From the NCBI RefSeq assembly GCF_048066115.1, contig NZ_JBLTYX010000006.1, positions 222,332 to 286,331 of the forward strand: 64,000 nucleotides of DNA. The letters run 5' to 3'. The DNA comes from Niveispirillum sp048066115. GTDB lineage: Bacteria; Pseudomonadota; Alphaproteobacteria; Azospirillales; Azospirillaceae. The position numbers and the translations under genes are program-made. The notes beneath the pieces were generated by a model. It did no database searches. It was given only the letters and a program-made list of their open reading frames with translations, and had not been told where the DNA came from. Positions 26,081 to 34,457 of the stretch are shown piece after piece. Within the stretch, counting starts at the first letter, position 1. The number at the start of each line of letters is the position of its first letter.

Positions 26081-28174
26081 ATGACCAACGTCCAGACCCC
26101 CGCCATCGACGAGGAAGCCGTCCGCCGTGCGGTGGAGAAGGATGATCCGACATCGGCGATCGCCCGGCTGCGCGCCGGGGACCGCAAGATCATCTTCCTG
26201 ATCGGCATCGGTTTCGCCCTGTTCCAGCTCTGGACCGCCACCTTCAACCCGCTGTCCAGCCTGGTGGTGCGGTCGGTCCATGTCGGGTTCCTGCTGCTGA
26301 TGGCGTTCCTGCTGATCGGGGCGCGGGACGGGATGAAGCGGGACCGGGTGCCCTATTACGATTGGGCGCTGGGCGCGCTGGCCTTCCTGCTGGGGCTTTA
26401 TCACTGGGTGTTCGAACATGACCTGATCATCCGGTCGGGCACGCCGACGGATCTGGACCTGTGGGTCGGGGCGCTGAACACGCTGCTGGTGGGCGAAGCC
26501 GCACGGCGCATCATGGGCTGGAGCCTGCCGGTGATGTGCCTGATCTTCGTGCCCTATGCGATGTTCGGGCCCTATCTGCCCGACTTTCTGGCCCATCGCG
26601 GGTATGAACTGGACCAGGTGATCGAGCAGCTGCATTTCTCCACCGAGGGCATTTACGGCACGCCGACCTTCGTCTCATCCACCTTCATCTTCCTGTTCAT
26701 CCTGTTCGGAGCGTTCCTGGAGAAGGCCGGCGTGATCCAGCTGTTCAACGACCTGTCCATGGCGCTGGTCGGCCGGCGGCTGGGTGGGGCGGCCAAGGTG
26801 GCGGTGGTGTCGTCGGGCTTCATGGGCATGGTCAACGGGTCGGGCGTGGCCAATGTGCTGACCACGGGGCAGTTCACCATCCCGATGATGAAGCGCTTCG
26901 GCTACAGCGCGAAATTCGCCGGTGCGCTGGAGGCGACGGCCAGCATGGGCGGGCAGATCATGCCGCCGGTGATGGGGGCTGCCGCCTTCATCATGGCCGA
27001 AACCCTGGGCATTTCGTATCTGGAAGTATGCAAGGCCGCCGCCATCCCCGCCATCCTCTATTTCGTGTCCGCCTATTGGATGGCGCATCTGGAGGCGGCC
27101 AGGGCCGGCCTGCGCGGGTTGCCGGAAAGCGAATGCCCGAAACTGCTGCCCTCGCTGCGCCGGGGCTGGCATCTGCTGCTGCCGCTGGTGGCGCTGGTCA
27201 CGCTGCTGCTGTCGGGCCGCACGCCCTTGTTCGCGGGCGTGGTCGGCATTGCCGGCACCGTGGTGCTGATGATCGGGCTGCTGCTGGTGGCGCAATTGGG
27301 CGGGATGGCGCTGCGCGTGGCCTTCTGGGTGGGGCTTGGCCTGGGCGCCTGGGGCCTGACAGAGGCGGGGTTGCGTACCGAACAGATGGCCATGGTGATC
27401 ATCGCCCTGCTGGCCATTCCCTGTTTCATGTTCAAGTCGGGCCGCGACCTGCTGGTGGCGCTGACCGAAGCGCTGGCCGACGGGGCGCGGGCGGCGGTGG
27501 CGGTGGGCGTGGCCTGCGCCCTGGTCGGCATCCTGATCGGCATGCTGACCCTGACCGGGCTGGCGTCCGATCTGGCCGGGATCATCGTCAACCTGTCGGG
27601 CGGCAATCTGCTGCTGGCCCTGGTGCTGACCATGATCGCCTGCATCATCCTGGGCACCGGCCTGCCGACCACGGCCAATTACATCATCACCGCCTCCATC
27701 GCCGCACCGGCGCTGCAGCAGCTGGGCGTGCCGCTGATCGTCAGCCATATGTTCTGCTTCTATTTCGGCATCATGGCCGACCTGACCCCGCCGGTGGCGC
27801 TTGCCGCATTGGCCGCCTCGCCCATCGCACGGGCCGGGCATATGGAGATTGCCTGGCTGGCCACCCGCATCGGCGTGGCGGGTTATCTGGTGCCGTTCAT
27901 GGCGGTGTTCGATCCGGCTTTGATGCTGCAATCAGGTGATTGGCTGGACACGGTCTATATGGTGATCAAGGCGCTGGTCGGTATCGGCATGCTGGGCATC
28001 GTCACCATCGGCCATTACCGCACGAAGCTGAAACTGTGGGAAATGGCCTGGGGCTTCATCGCCGCCGTGCTGCTGATCCTGGCCATGCCCTGGACGGATG
28101 AGGCGGGCTTCGCCCTGTCCGCGCTGTTCCTGGGCCGGCAGATCCTGCGCAGTCACAAGCTGGCCGCCGCCTGA
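26081..28174 (+). CDS. TRAP transporter permease, fused small and large subunits (TAXI type)
   Basis: This 697-residue polytopic membrane protein joins the 4TM small subunit (residues ~40-180) and the large 12TM DctM-like subunit. The large part contains SSTFIFLFILFGAFLEKAGV, SSGFMGMVNGSGVANVLTTGQFTIP, EATASMGGQIMPPVMGAAAFIMAE and GTGLPTTANYIITASIAAP. It should drive sodium- or proton-coupled uptake of the solute bound by the preceding TAXI protein. ATG 26081 lies seven bases after AAGG; an earlier in-frame start would begin inside the long inverted repeat. The DUF1850 gene follows with one base overlap. Confidence 0.93.
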   Translation: MTNVQTPAIDEEAVRRAVEKDDPTSAIARLRAGDRKIIFLIGIGFALFQLWTATFNPLSSLVVRSVHVGFLLLMAFLLIGARDGMKRDRVPYYDWALGALAFLLGLYHWVFEHDLIIRSGTPTDLDLWVGALNTLLVGEAARRIMGWSLPVMCLIFVPYAMFGPYLPDFLAHRGYELDQVIEQLHFSTEGIYGTPTFVSSTFIFLFILFGAFLEKAGVIQLFNDLSMALVGRRLGGAAKVAVVSSGFMGMVNGSGVANVLTTGQFTIPMMKRFGYSAKFAGALEATASMGGQIMPPVMGAAAFIMAETLGISYLEVCKAAAIPAILYFVSAYWMAHLEAARAGLRGLPESECPKLLPSLRRGWHLLLPLVALVTLLLSGRTPLFAGVVGIAGTVVLMIGLLLVAQLGGMALRVAFWVGLGLGAWGLTEAGLRTEQMAMVIIALLAIPCFMFKSGRDLLVALTEALADGARAAVAVGVACALVGILIGMLTLTGLASDLAGIIVNLSGGNLLLALVLTMIACIILGTGLPTTANYIITASIAAPALQQLGVPLIVSHMFCFYFGIMADLTPPVALAALAASPIARAGHMEIAWLATRIGVAGYLVPFMAVFDPALMLQSGDWLDTVYMVIKALVGIGMLGIVTIGHYRTKLKLWEMAWGFIAAVLLILAMPWTDEAGFALSALFLGRQILRSHKLAAA

Positions 28175-28569
28175 TGCCGGCCGCCACGGTCCTGGCCCTC
28201 TGCCTGACCCTGGGCGACCGGCCGCCGGTGCGGGTACCGGCGGACCATTTCACCCTGTCCTGGACCCATTCCATCGAGAAGGTGGATTGGCGGGAGGAGT
28301 TCCGCGTGACCGACAAGGGGCTGGTCCTGGAACGATCGCTGGTCAAGGGCAGCGGCGTGGGCATGGAACCCGGTCCCGATGCCAAACTGGTCGATGGCTG
28401 GTGGGTCAGCCGTCCGGGGAGCAGGCTGCAGGACCTGACCCTGGCCGCCAGCCGCTTTACGGGTGACCACACGCTCTGTGTTGGCGACCGATGTGCCGCT
28501 TTGCATGACTGGCTGGGCACGACGGATGAGGGGCCGGTACGGATGGCCGCATGCCCGCCCCCCAGTTAA
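28174..28569 (+). CDS. DUF1850 protein, partner of TAXI TRAP transporters
   Basis: This 131-residue protein shows the DUF1850 pattern: FTLSWTHSIEKVDWREEFRV, then LVLERSLVKGSGVGMEPGPDAKLVDGWWV. These genes commonly sit next to TAXI-type TRAP permeases, as here with a TGATG overlap. The role is unknown. A short N-terminal hydrophobic stretch (AATVLALCLTLG) may be a signal or anchor. Two cysteines in TLCVGDRCAALH could form a disulfide if the protein is exported. Confidence 0.85.
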   Translation: MPAATVLALCLTLGDRPPVRVPADHFTLSWTHSIEKVDWREEFRVTDKGLVLERSLVKGSGVGMEPGPDAKLVDGWWVSRPGSRLQDLTLAASRFTGDHTLCVGDRCAALHDWLGTTDEGPVRMAACPPPS

Positions 28570-28636
28570 TAACGGTTTGCAAAGCGAAGGGGGGCATCCT
28601 AAGTATTGACCCTGTTGAGGGTTCCCGGACCCCGGA

Positions 28637-29821
28637 ATGAAGTGGAAGGCGTCGGCCGCGATGGATACGACGATCGCTGAGAATTTGCGGACCGATCTGG
28701 ACTGCACCCAGGTACAGCCGCTGGACGCGGCGGCCCCAAGGCACGCCCCCCTGCCCCTGCCATCCCTGTCGCTGGACAGGGTCAGCCATCATTATGGCCC
28801 TAAGCGCGCCCTGAGCGATGTGTCGTTGTCCATCGCGCCGGGAGAGATCGTCTGTCTGGTGGGCCCCTCGGGCTGCGGCAAATCCACCCTGCTGCGCCTG
28901 GCCGCCGGGCTGGAGATCATCCAGGATGGCACCGTCTCCATCGCCGGTCAGACCATCGCCCGGCCCGGCAATTCCTTGGCCCCGGAAAAGCGCGGCATCG
29001 GGCTGGTGTTCCAGGATTACGCCCTGTTCCCGCATCTGAACGTGCTGGACAATGTGCGCTTCGGCCTGAACCGCCTGCCCGCCGCCGAACGCGATGCCCG
29101 TGCCATGGCCGCGCTGGAACAGGTGGGCATGGAAGGTTTCACCCGGTCCTTCCCCCATGCCCTGTCGGGTGGACAGCAGCAGCGTGTGGCCCTGGCCCGC
29201 GCCATGGCGCCGCGGCCGTCGGTGCTGCTGCTGGATGAACCCTTCTCCGGCCTGGATACCCGCCTGCGCGAAACGGTGCGCGACGAGACCCTGCATGTGC
29301 TGAAGCGCAGCGGGGCCGCCACCATGATCGTCACCCATGACCCGGAAGAGGCCATGTTCCTGGCCGACCGCATCGCCCTGCTGCGCGACGGGCATCTGGT
29401 GCAGCTTGGATCGCCCACGGCCCTTTACACCAAGCCCGTGGATGCGTTCGCCGCCAGCTTCTTCGGCGAGGTGAACAGCCTGACCGGTGTGGTGCACAAC
29501 GGCCGGGTGGACACGCCCGTCGGCTGCCTGGCCGTCACGCATCTGGCGGAGGGGACTGCGGTTGATGTCCTGATCCGGCCGGAGGCGCTGCGCCTGACCA
29601 TGGCCGCCGATGGTGACGTCACCGGCGTGCCCAATCTGGCACGGGTGGAGGCATCGCGCCTGCTGGGCCGCACCAGCCTGGTGCATCTGCGGGTCACCGA
29701 CCGCGACGGGGTGCCGCACCACCTGCATGCCCGCGCGCCGGGCCATTTCCTGCCCGAAGATGGCAGCCATGTCAGCGTTATGCTGGAACCGCGCCAGGCT
29801 TTCGTCTTTGAAAAACGGTAA
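28637..29821 (+). CDS. ABC transporter ATP-binding protein (iron(III)/polyamine-type with TOBE-like tail)
   Basis: This 394-residue ATPase has Walker A GPSGCGKST (76-84), GLVFQDYALFPHL, the signature LSGGQQQRVALARAM, Walker B VLLLDEPFSGLD, and the switch histidine in IVTHDPEEAMFLADRI. Beyond residue 280 is a beta-rich regulatory domain, as in FbpC/PotA proteins. It would power import of iron(III), polyamine or an anion, but no permease or binding-protein gene is next to it. It has an unusual 45-residue N-terminal lead rich in Pro and Ala. The start may be ATG 28637 or ATG 28661. A hairpin GGCCGC-ATT-GCGGCC (29827-29841) follows the stop. Confidence 0.85.
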   Translation: MKWKASAAMDTTIAENLRTDLDCTQVQPLDAAAPRHAPLPLPSLSLDRVSHHYGPKRALSDVSLSIAPGEIVCLVGPSGCGKSTLLRLAAGLEIIQDGTVSIAGQTIARPGNSLAPEKRGIGLVFQDYALFPHLNVLDNVRFGLNRLPAAERDARAMAALEQVGMEGFTRSFPHALSGGQQQRVALARAMAPRPSVLLLDEPFSGLDTRLRETVRDETLHVLKRSGAATMIVTHDPEEAMFLADRIALLRDGHLVQLGSPTALYTKPVDAFAASFFGEVNSLTGVVHNGRVDTPVGCLAVTHLAEGTAVDVLIRPEALRLTMAADGDVTGVPNLARVEASRLLGRTSLVHLRVTDRDGVPHHLHARAPGHFLPEDGSHVSVMLEPRQAFVFEKR

Positions 29822-29921
29822 CACCCGGCCGCATTGCGGCCACGGGGCCTTTCTGCCATGATCCCGCGCCTTTCCGGCGGTACGGGGCATTGGCGTCCCT
29901 TTTTCACGCGGAGTAATCGCA

Positions 29922-30116
29922 ATGGGTGGTTTGGGGTGGATGGAGATCCTGGTGATCCTGGTGATCGTCATGGTCATTTTCGGCGCTGGCAAGCTGCCGA
30001 AGGTGATGGGCGACCTGGGCGCCGGCATCCGCAATTTCAAATCCAACCTGTCCGACGGGGCAAAGGCGGACACGGACAGCACCCCCGCCAAGACCGACGA
30101 CGCGCCCAAGGCTTGA
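29922..30116 (+). CDS. tatA: Sec-independent translocase subunit TatA
   Basis: This 64-residue protein has one membrane helix (WMEILVILVIVMVIFGAGKL), the FG hinge, and an amphipathic helix (LPKVMGDLGAGIRNFKSNLSD), the standard TatA layout. Multiple copies form the passage for folded proteins with twin-arginine signals. GGAG lies about eight bases before the ATG. tatB and tatC follow closely. Confidence 0.96.
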   Translation: MGGLGWMEILVILVIVMVIFGAGKLPKVMGDLGAGIRNFKSNLSDGAKADTDSTPAKTDDAPKA

Positions 30117-30122
30117 GGCACC

Positions 30123-30602
30123 ATGTTTGATATCGGCTGGTCCGAACTGCTTGTGATCGGGGTGGTGGCGTTGATCGTCATCGGCCCCAAGGATCTGCCC
30201 AAAGCGCTCAGCACCATGGGTAAATGGGTGGCGCGCGCCCGCGGCATGGCGCGGGAATTCCAGAACAGCGTCGACGACATGGTGCGTCAGGCCGAACTGG
30301 ACGAACTGCGCGAGCAGGTGCAGAAGGCCCGCAACTTCAACCTTCAGGACGAGCTGGAAAAGAGCATCGATCCCGATGGCGAGGTGCGCAAGACCCTGGT
30401 GGTGGAGGATTTCACCACGCCGGCCACCGGCACGCAGGCCAAGCCGGAAGACAAGCCGGCCAGCCCCGCCGCCGATGTCAGCGGGGAAGAGGTCGCCGAT
30501 CTGGCCAGTGCCGCAACGCCCCTGCCCGCCCCGCCGGCCGCCGAGCCCGTTGCCGAGACCGTCGCCGCCCCCACGGAACCCACCAAGGATAAGACGCCTT
30601 GA
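30123..30602 (+). CDS. tatB: Sec-independent translocase subunit TatB
   Basis: This 159-residue protein starts MFDIGWSELLVIGVVALIVIGPKDLPKAL when read in two segments, which is the TatB N-terminal helix and hinge. The amphipathic helix AREFQNSVDDMVRQAELDELREQV and a long disordered Ala/Pro-rich tail follow. It forms the receptor complex with TatC. It starts six bases after tatA and overlaps tatC by four bases. Confidence 0.96.
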   Translation: MFDIGWSELLVIGVVALIVIGPKDLPKALSTMGKWVARARGMAREFQNSVDDMVRQAELDELREQVQKARNFNLQDELEKSIDPDGEVRKTLVVEDFTTPATGTQAKPEDKPASPAADVSGEEVADLASAATPLPAPPAAEPVAETVAAPTEPTKDKTP

Positions 30603-31399
30603 GCGAACCGACCCAACAGGATGAGCTGGATTCGGGCAAGATGCCGCTGCTCGAACATCTGATCGAGCTGCGCAATCGCCTGATGTGGAGCGGCGGGGCC
30701 CTGATTATCGCCTTCCTGGCCTGCTTCGCGGTGGCCGACCATATCTATCAGTTCCTGATGCATCCGCTGGTGGAGGCGCTGGGCGTGAAGGCGGCCGAGC
30801 GCCGCATGATCTTCACCGCCCCGCAGGAATTCTTCCTGACCCAGGTGAAGGTGGCCTTCTGGGCCGGGGCCATGTTGGCCTTCCCCATCATCGCCACCCA
30901 GATTTGGAAATTCGTGGCGCCGGGTCTTTACAAGCATGAGCGCAAGGCCTTCCTGCCCTTCCTGGTGGCCACGCCGGTGCTGTTCGCTCTGGGCGCGTCG
31001 CTGGTCTATTTCTTCATCATGCCCATGGCCCTGAAGTTTTTCTTAGGGTTTGAGGTGGAAGCGACGGCCACGACGCTGGCCGTGCAGGCGGAAACCCGCG
31101 TGGCGGATTATCTGTCGCTGATCATGGCGATGATCTTCGCCTTCGGCCTGGCGTTCCAGCTGCCGGTGCTGCTGACCCTGCTGGTCCGCGCCGGGCTGGT
31201 GTCGGCCGACGGGCTGGCGTCCAAGCGCCGCTATGCCATCGTCATCATCTTCGTGGCCGCCGCCATCCTGACCCCGCCCGACGTGATCAGCCAGATTGGT
31301 TTGGCCATCCCGCTGCTGCTGCTTTACGAGGTGTCGGTGTTCATGGCCCGGCGCATCGAGAAGAAGCGCGCGGCACGTGAGGCGGCACTGGAGAGCTGA
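30599..31399 (+). CDS. tatC: Sec-independent translocase subunit TatC
   Basis: This 266-residue six-helix membrane protein recognises the twin-arginine signal. Family segments are PLLEHLIELRNRLMWS, the FTAPQEFFLTQVKVAFW loop, FVAPGLYKHERKAFLPFL, and the late RRYAIVIIFVAAAILTPPDVISQ. The start is a TTG overlapping the tatB stop, with AAGGA upstream at suitable spacing, so translation is coupled. The gene ends in a charged cytoplasmic tail. Confidence 0.96.
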   Translation: MSEPTQQDELDSGKMPLLEHLIELRNRLMWSGGALIIAFLACFAVADHIYQFLMHPLVEALGVKAAERRMIFTAPQEFFLTQVKVAFWAGAMLAFPIIATQIWKFVAPGLYKHERKAFLPFLVATPVLFALGASLVYFFIMPMALKFFLGFEVEATATTLAVQAETRVADYLSLIMAMIFAFGLAFQLPVLLTLLVRAGLVSADGLASKRRYAIVIIFVAAAILTPPDVISQIGLAIPLLLLYEVSVFMARRIEKKRAAREAALES

Positions 31400-31465
31400 T
31401 CCCATTCGCTTGCATTCGTTACGCAAGCCACTACCATCACCTGCATCATCAGGGATGGGGCTGAC

Positions 31466-32536
31466 ATGTCGCGTGCATATGGTGGGACGGTGCTGGCGTG
31501 TTGCCTGGGCCTTTTGATCGGTGCCGCCGCACCAGCCGCCGCCCAGCTTCCCGTGCAGCAAGGCATCTATGTCAGGGCGAAACTCGCAGAGTGTGCCCGT
31601 AACCTCTCCTACCCGATGGCGGAGCAGGTTTCCGGGACTGAGGGCTGGATCGACCTGCGCTTCACCGTGACAGCGGATGGCAAGGTGCAGGACTTGGTCA
31701 TCAACAACCAGATGGGTCGGGGTGATTTCGGTAAACATACCGTAGAATGGATGTCCAAATGTGAATTCACGCCTGCCCGGCGCGACGGCAAGCCTGTGGA
31801 GGCCCGCAATGTCTTCCACCGCGTCTTCTTCTACTTGGAGAAACGCAACAAGGGCGCCAGCCTTGAGCTGGTACGCCGCCTGCGCGCTGTCGATGACCTG
31901 CTGGAACAGGGCCAGCCCGAGCAGGCCATGAGCGATCTCAGCGAGATCAGCGATGACAGCAAGTATCTATACGAGATGGTGCATGTGATGGCCCGGCGGG
32001 CCCAGGCCATGGCGGTGATGAACAAGCCAGATATCGCCCTGCTCTATCTCCGGCAATTGCACAACAGCGAAAGCCACCAGCCGCCCCGCGAGCAGGCCTG
32101 GGTAAGGCGCCTGGCGCTGCGGCTGGCTTTGGTGCAGGGATTCTATCTTGAGGCCAAGGGCATCGCTGAACAGATCAAGGATCTGGGGGAAAAGGATGGC
32201 GATGACCGGTTGATCAAGGAACTGGATTCGCTCAGTGCACTGGCGGCGTCAAAGGTCGCCATCGCCGTGTCGGGTCGCGTGCCGGCCGAATGCCAACCGG
32301 AAATCTGCTCCCCGGAACGGCCCGTCTGGCGTTATCGCCCCATCCGCCGCACCATCTCGCTGGCCAATGTGCAGGGCGAGTTGGACAGCGTGGAGGCGCA
32401 GTGCGATGCCCGCACCTTCCGCGCCAAGGCCGATGGCGGTGTCACCTGGACCATTCCCGCCAGTTGGGGCGAATGCACCATCGAGGTATCCGGAAAGCCC
32501 GGCAGCACCTTTAGCCTGGTTGACGAGGATATTTGA
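31466..32536 (+). CDS. Secreted TonB-C-domain protein with unknown four-cysteine C-terminal domain (pair 1, first)
   Basis: This 356-residue protein has a signal peptide ending APAAAQ. Residues ~35-125 resemble the TonB C-terminal fold (EGWIDLRFTVTADGKVQDLVI, then CEFTPARRDGKPVEARNVFHRVFFYL) with an added cysteine pair at C43 and C99. A helical TPR-like middle (~130-250) leads to a ~90-residue end with cysteines near 276, 281, 313 and 337 and the motif GVTWTIPASWGECTIEVSG. There is no membrane anchor or Pro-rich spanner, so it is not a classical TonB. The next gene is a diverged duplicate. Its function is unknown; it is probably a periplasmic binding or scaffold protein. Confidence 0.7.
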   Translation: MSRAYGGTVLACCLGLLIGAAAPAAAQLPVQQGIYVRAKLAECARNLSYPMAEQVSGTEGWIDLRFTVTADGKVQDLVINNQMGRGDFGKHTVEWMSKCEFTPARRDGKPVEARNVFHRVFFYLEKRNKGASLELVRRLRAVDDLLEQGQPEQAMSDLSEISDDSKYLYEMVHVMARRAQAMAVMNKPDIALLYLRQLHNSESHQPPREQAWVRRLALRLALVQGFYLEAKGIAEQIKDLGEKDGDDRLIKELDSLSALAASKVAIAVSGRVPAECQPEICSPERPVWRYRPIRRTISLANVQGELDSVEAQCDARTFRAKADGGVTWTIPASWGECTIEVSGKPGSTFSLVDEDI

Positions 32537-32649
32537 GGGAGCATCGACCGCGTGGCGCGCGAAGTCACGGCCCGAACCTGATCGGCTTGCTTGTAACCAA
32601 GACGGAAACAGGTACCCTTGTGCGGTGCAGCACCGTGCGGGGACCATCC

Positions 32650-33714
32650 ATGCGCATCAACCCAGCTACTCTCGGGCCACTGCTGGCGGCAGCCTTCATG
32701 GCATGCACCCCCGCAAAGGCCGATCCGCAAAGTCTGATCCAGGGCAATTATGAGCTGCCGGAACCGGACAGCTGCGCCGTTCCCAACAATTACCCGACGA
32801 CCGAATACAACAAATCCCGAGAGGGCTGGGTCGATCTACGCTTCACGGTGAAGGCCGATGGCAGCGTCACCGATATCGAAACGGCGGCAATCATGGGCCG
32901 GGATGCTTTCGCCGAACAGGCCACCCGCTGGCTGCGGAACTGCCGGTTCAAGCCGGCGCTGGAGAATGGCAAGCCCGTCGATGCGCAGAACATCGTGCGG
33001 CGCTTTCATTATCGGATGGACATGTCCGCGGGCGCCGACAGGGGCATCCGCACCCGCCTGCTGGAGGTGAACGGCATGATCCAGCAGGGCAAGCTGGACG
33101 AGGCGGAGGCGGCGTTGGACGCCATCGAGCCGGATGCCCGCTATATCTATGAATTCGTGCATATCCTGCTGCGTCGGGCCTCCATCATGGCGCTGCGCGA
33201 CAGGACCGATATCGCCCTGCTCTATCTGTGGCAACTGAGCAGCAGCAACGAATTCCTCGAACCGGAGGAATATGGCCGGTATCTGCGCATGCAGCTGCAA
33301 CTGGAGCTGAAGCACGGGCTGCTGAACAGCGCCCTGTGGACCTTGCCCCATTTCAAGGATCTGGGTAAGCGTCCGGGTGACGACAAGCTGGTCACCGCAC
33401 TGGAAAAGCTGAAGACCATTGCCGCGTCCGACCAGCCGATGTTGATCGTCGGGCGGATTCCCTCTGAATGCCGCGGCATCATCTGCCCGACATCAACACC
33501 GTCCTGGGACTATTTCCCCGTCCGGCGGACACTGTCCCTGACGGCGATCGAGGGCAACCTTGATCAGGTGGAGGGTCGCTGCGCCCACAAGACCTTCAAG
33601 ATGAAGGCTGAGGCGGGCGTCACCTGGACCATCCCGGCCAGCTGGGGCCAATGCGCCATCAGAATCACGGGCGCGCCGGGAAGCAGCTTCAAGCTGATCG
33701 ATGAAAACGTCTGA
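32650..33714 (+). CDS. Secreted TonB-C-domain protein with four-cysteine C-terminal domain (pair 1, second)
   Basis: This 354-residue paralogue of the preceding gene shares its order of parts: signal peptide (ending AKADPQ), TonB-C-like domain (EGWVDLRFTVKADGSVTDIE, CRFKPALENGKPVDAQNIV), helical middle with DIALLYLWQL, and an end domain with GVTWTIPASWGQCAIRITG and four matching cysteines. The ATG at 32650 follows GGGGA by six bases. The two proteins differ at many positions but conserve all cysteines, suggesting old duplication and retained disulfides. It converges with the next gene with an 18-nt gap. Confidence 0.7.
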   Translation: MRINPATLGPLLAAAFMACTPAKADPQSLIQGNYELPEPDSCAVPNNYPTTEYNKSREGWVDLRFTVKADGSVTDIETAAIMGRDAFAEQATRWLRNCRFKPALENGKPVDAQNIVRRFHYRMDMSAGADRGIRTRLLEVNGMIQQGKLDEAEAALDAIEPDARYIYEFVHILLRRASIMALRDRTDIALLYLWQLSSSNEFLEPEEYGRYLRMQLQLELKHGLLNSALWTLPHFKDLGKRPGDDKLVTALEKLKTIAASDQPMLIVGRIPSECRGIICPTSTPSWDYFPVRRTLSLTAIEGNLDQVEGRCAHKTFKMKAEAGVTWTIPASWGQCAIRITGAPGSSFKLIDENV

Positions 33715-33732
33715 CCGGCCAGCGTCCGTGTA

Positions 33733-34242
33733 TCACCGGATAGGGAAAGGATCGAAATCCACTTCCATGGCCATGGCGCGCAGATCGTCCAGCGTGCCGG
33801 TGCGGGTGGTCAGCATGACGATACCGTCGACACCGACGGGAATCTGGATCTGGTACAGGGGCACCTTGGCTTCCGGCCAGGCGGTGACGATGGCCTTCTT
33901 GCCGTTCACCGTCTCCACCTTGCCGTTGGGCGGCAAGGTGCTGGTCACCTTGATGGAACCCATCACCGACTTGAACAGGGTCGGGCTGCGCGCGGCACCC
34001 ACCACAACCTCAACCTTGCCCTTGCGATAGCTGGCTTCGGCCGTGGCCACCGAATACATGGGCAGGGCACCCCCGGCGACGCGGATATCGCTCATGTCCC
34101 AGCCATCGGGATCGTCGGGCAGCACACCCTTCATCTGCTTGTTGGGCTCCAGCCCCAGTTGCGCCAGCGCCGGCAGGGCGGGCGCCAGGGACAAGGGAGC
34201 CGCCAGTAGGGCGAGGGTAAGGGCGAGAGCCGAACGACGCAT
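33733..34242 (-). CDS. Secreted hypothetical protein (169 aa)
   Basis: The family is not recognised. It has a clear signal peptide (MRRSALALTLALLAAPLSLAP, continuing to a cleavage near ALAQLG). A single small domain of mostly strands follows (VEVVVGAARSPTLF, SIKVTSTLPPNGKVETVNGKKAIVTAWPE, KVPLYQIQIPVGVDGIVMLTTRTG). It is probably periplasmic. The ATG at 34242 is preceded by GGAG at nine bases; an earlier in-frame ATG at 34272 would put ten residues ahead of the signal. No link to neighbours is evident. Confidence 0.65.
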   Translation of the reverse strand: MRRSALALTLALLAAPLSLAPALPALAQLGLEPNKQMKGVLPDDPDGWDMSDIRVAGGALPMYSVATAEASYRKGKVEVVVGAARSPTLFKSVMGSIKVTSTLPPNGKVETVNGKKAIVTAWPEAKVPLYQIQIPVGVDGIVMLTTRTGTLDDLRAMAMEVDFDPFPIR

Positions 34243-34320
34243 GGAACCGATCTCCAACAGGAAGCACATCATATGGCAAGGGGCCGGCGATGATGCCAGC
34301 CCCTGCCTTTATCCAAAGTT

Positions 34321-34346
34321 CCCGATGATCGTAACCGATCATCGGG
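34321..34346. repeat. Perfect 10-bp-arm hairpin flanking element copy B
   Basis: Arms CCCGATGATC and GATCATCGGG enclose the loop GTAACC. It stands three bases before copy B of the triple-hairpin element, in the leader side of the minus-strand secreted-protein gene. It is not present beside copies A and C. Confidence 0.6.
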
Positions 34347-34349
34347 CCT

Positions 34350-34418
34350 CAGGCGCCGGCGCCCACATCCGTGGGCTTGGCTTACGCGGCACGTGCCGCG
34401 CGGCGGCAGTCGCCGCCG
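34350..34418 (+). repeat. Triple-hairpin interspersed element, copy B
   Basis: Stems are GCCCAC-ATCC-GTGGGC (34361-34376), a 16-bp palindrome with half-site CGCGGCAC (34385-34400), and CGGCGGC-AGTC-GCCGCCG (34401-34418). The linker CTTGGCTTACG and lead CCTCAGGCGCCGG match copies A and C, while the stem bases differ and stay paired. It lies between two minus-strand genes. Confidence 0.8.
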
Positions 34419-34448
34419 TACCACCGGTCGAATATTTGACCGGTGGTA
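34419..34448. terminator. Perfect 11-bp-arm hairpin after pepA
   Basis: Arms TACCACCGGTC and GACCGGTGGTA enclose an eight-base AT-rich loop, nine bases past the pepA stop on the minus strand. It directly adjoins copy B of the triple-hairpin element. It may stop or protect the pepA transcript, although there is no U-run. Confidence 0.5.
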
Positions 34449-34457
34449 TTGCTCACC

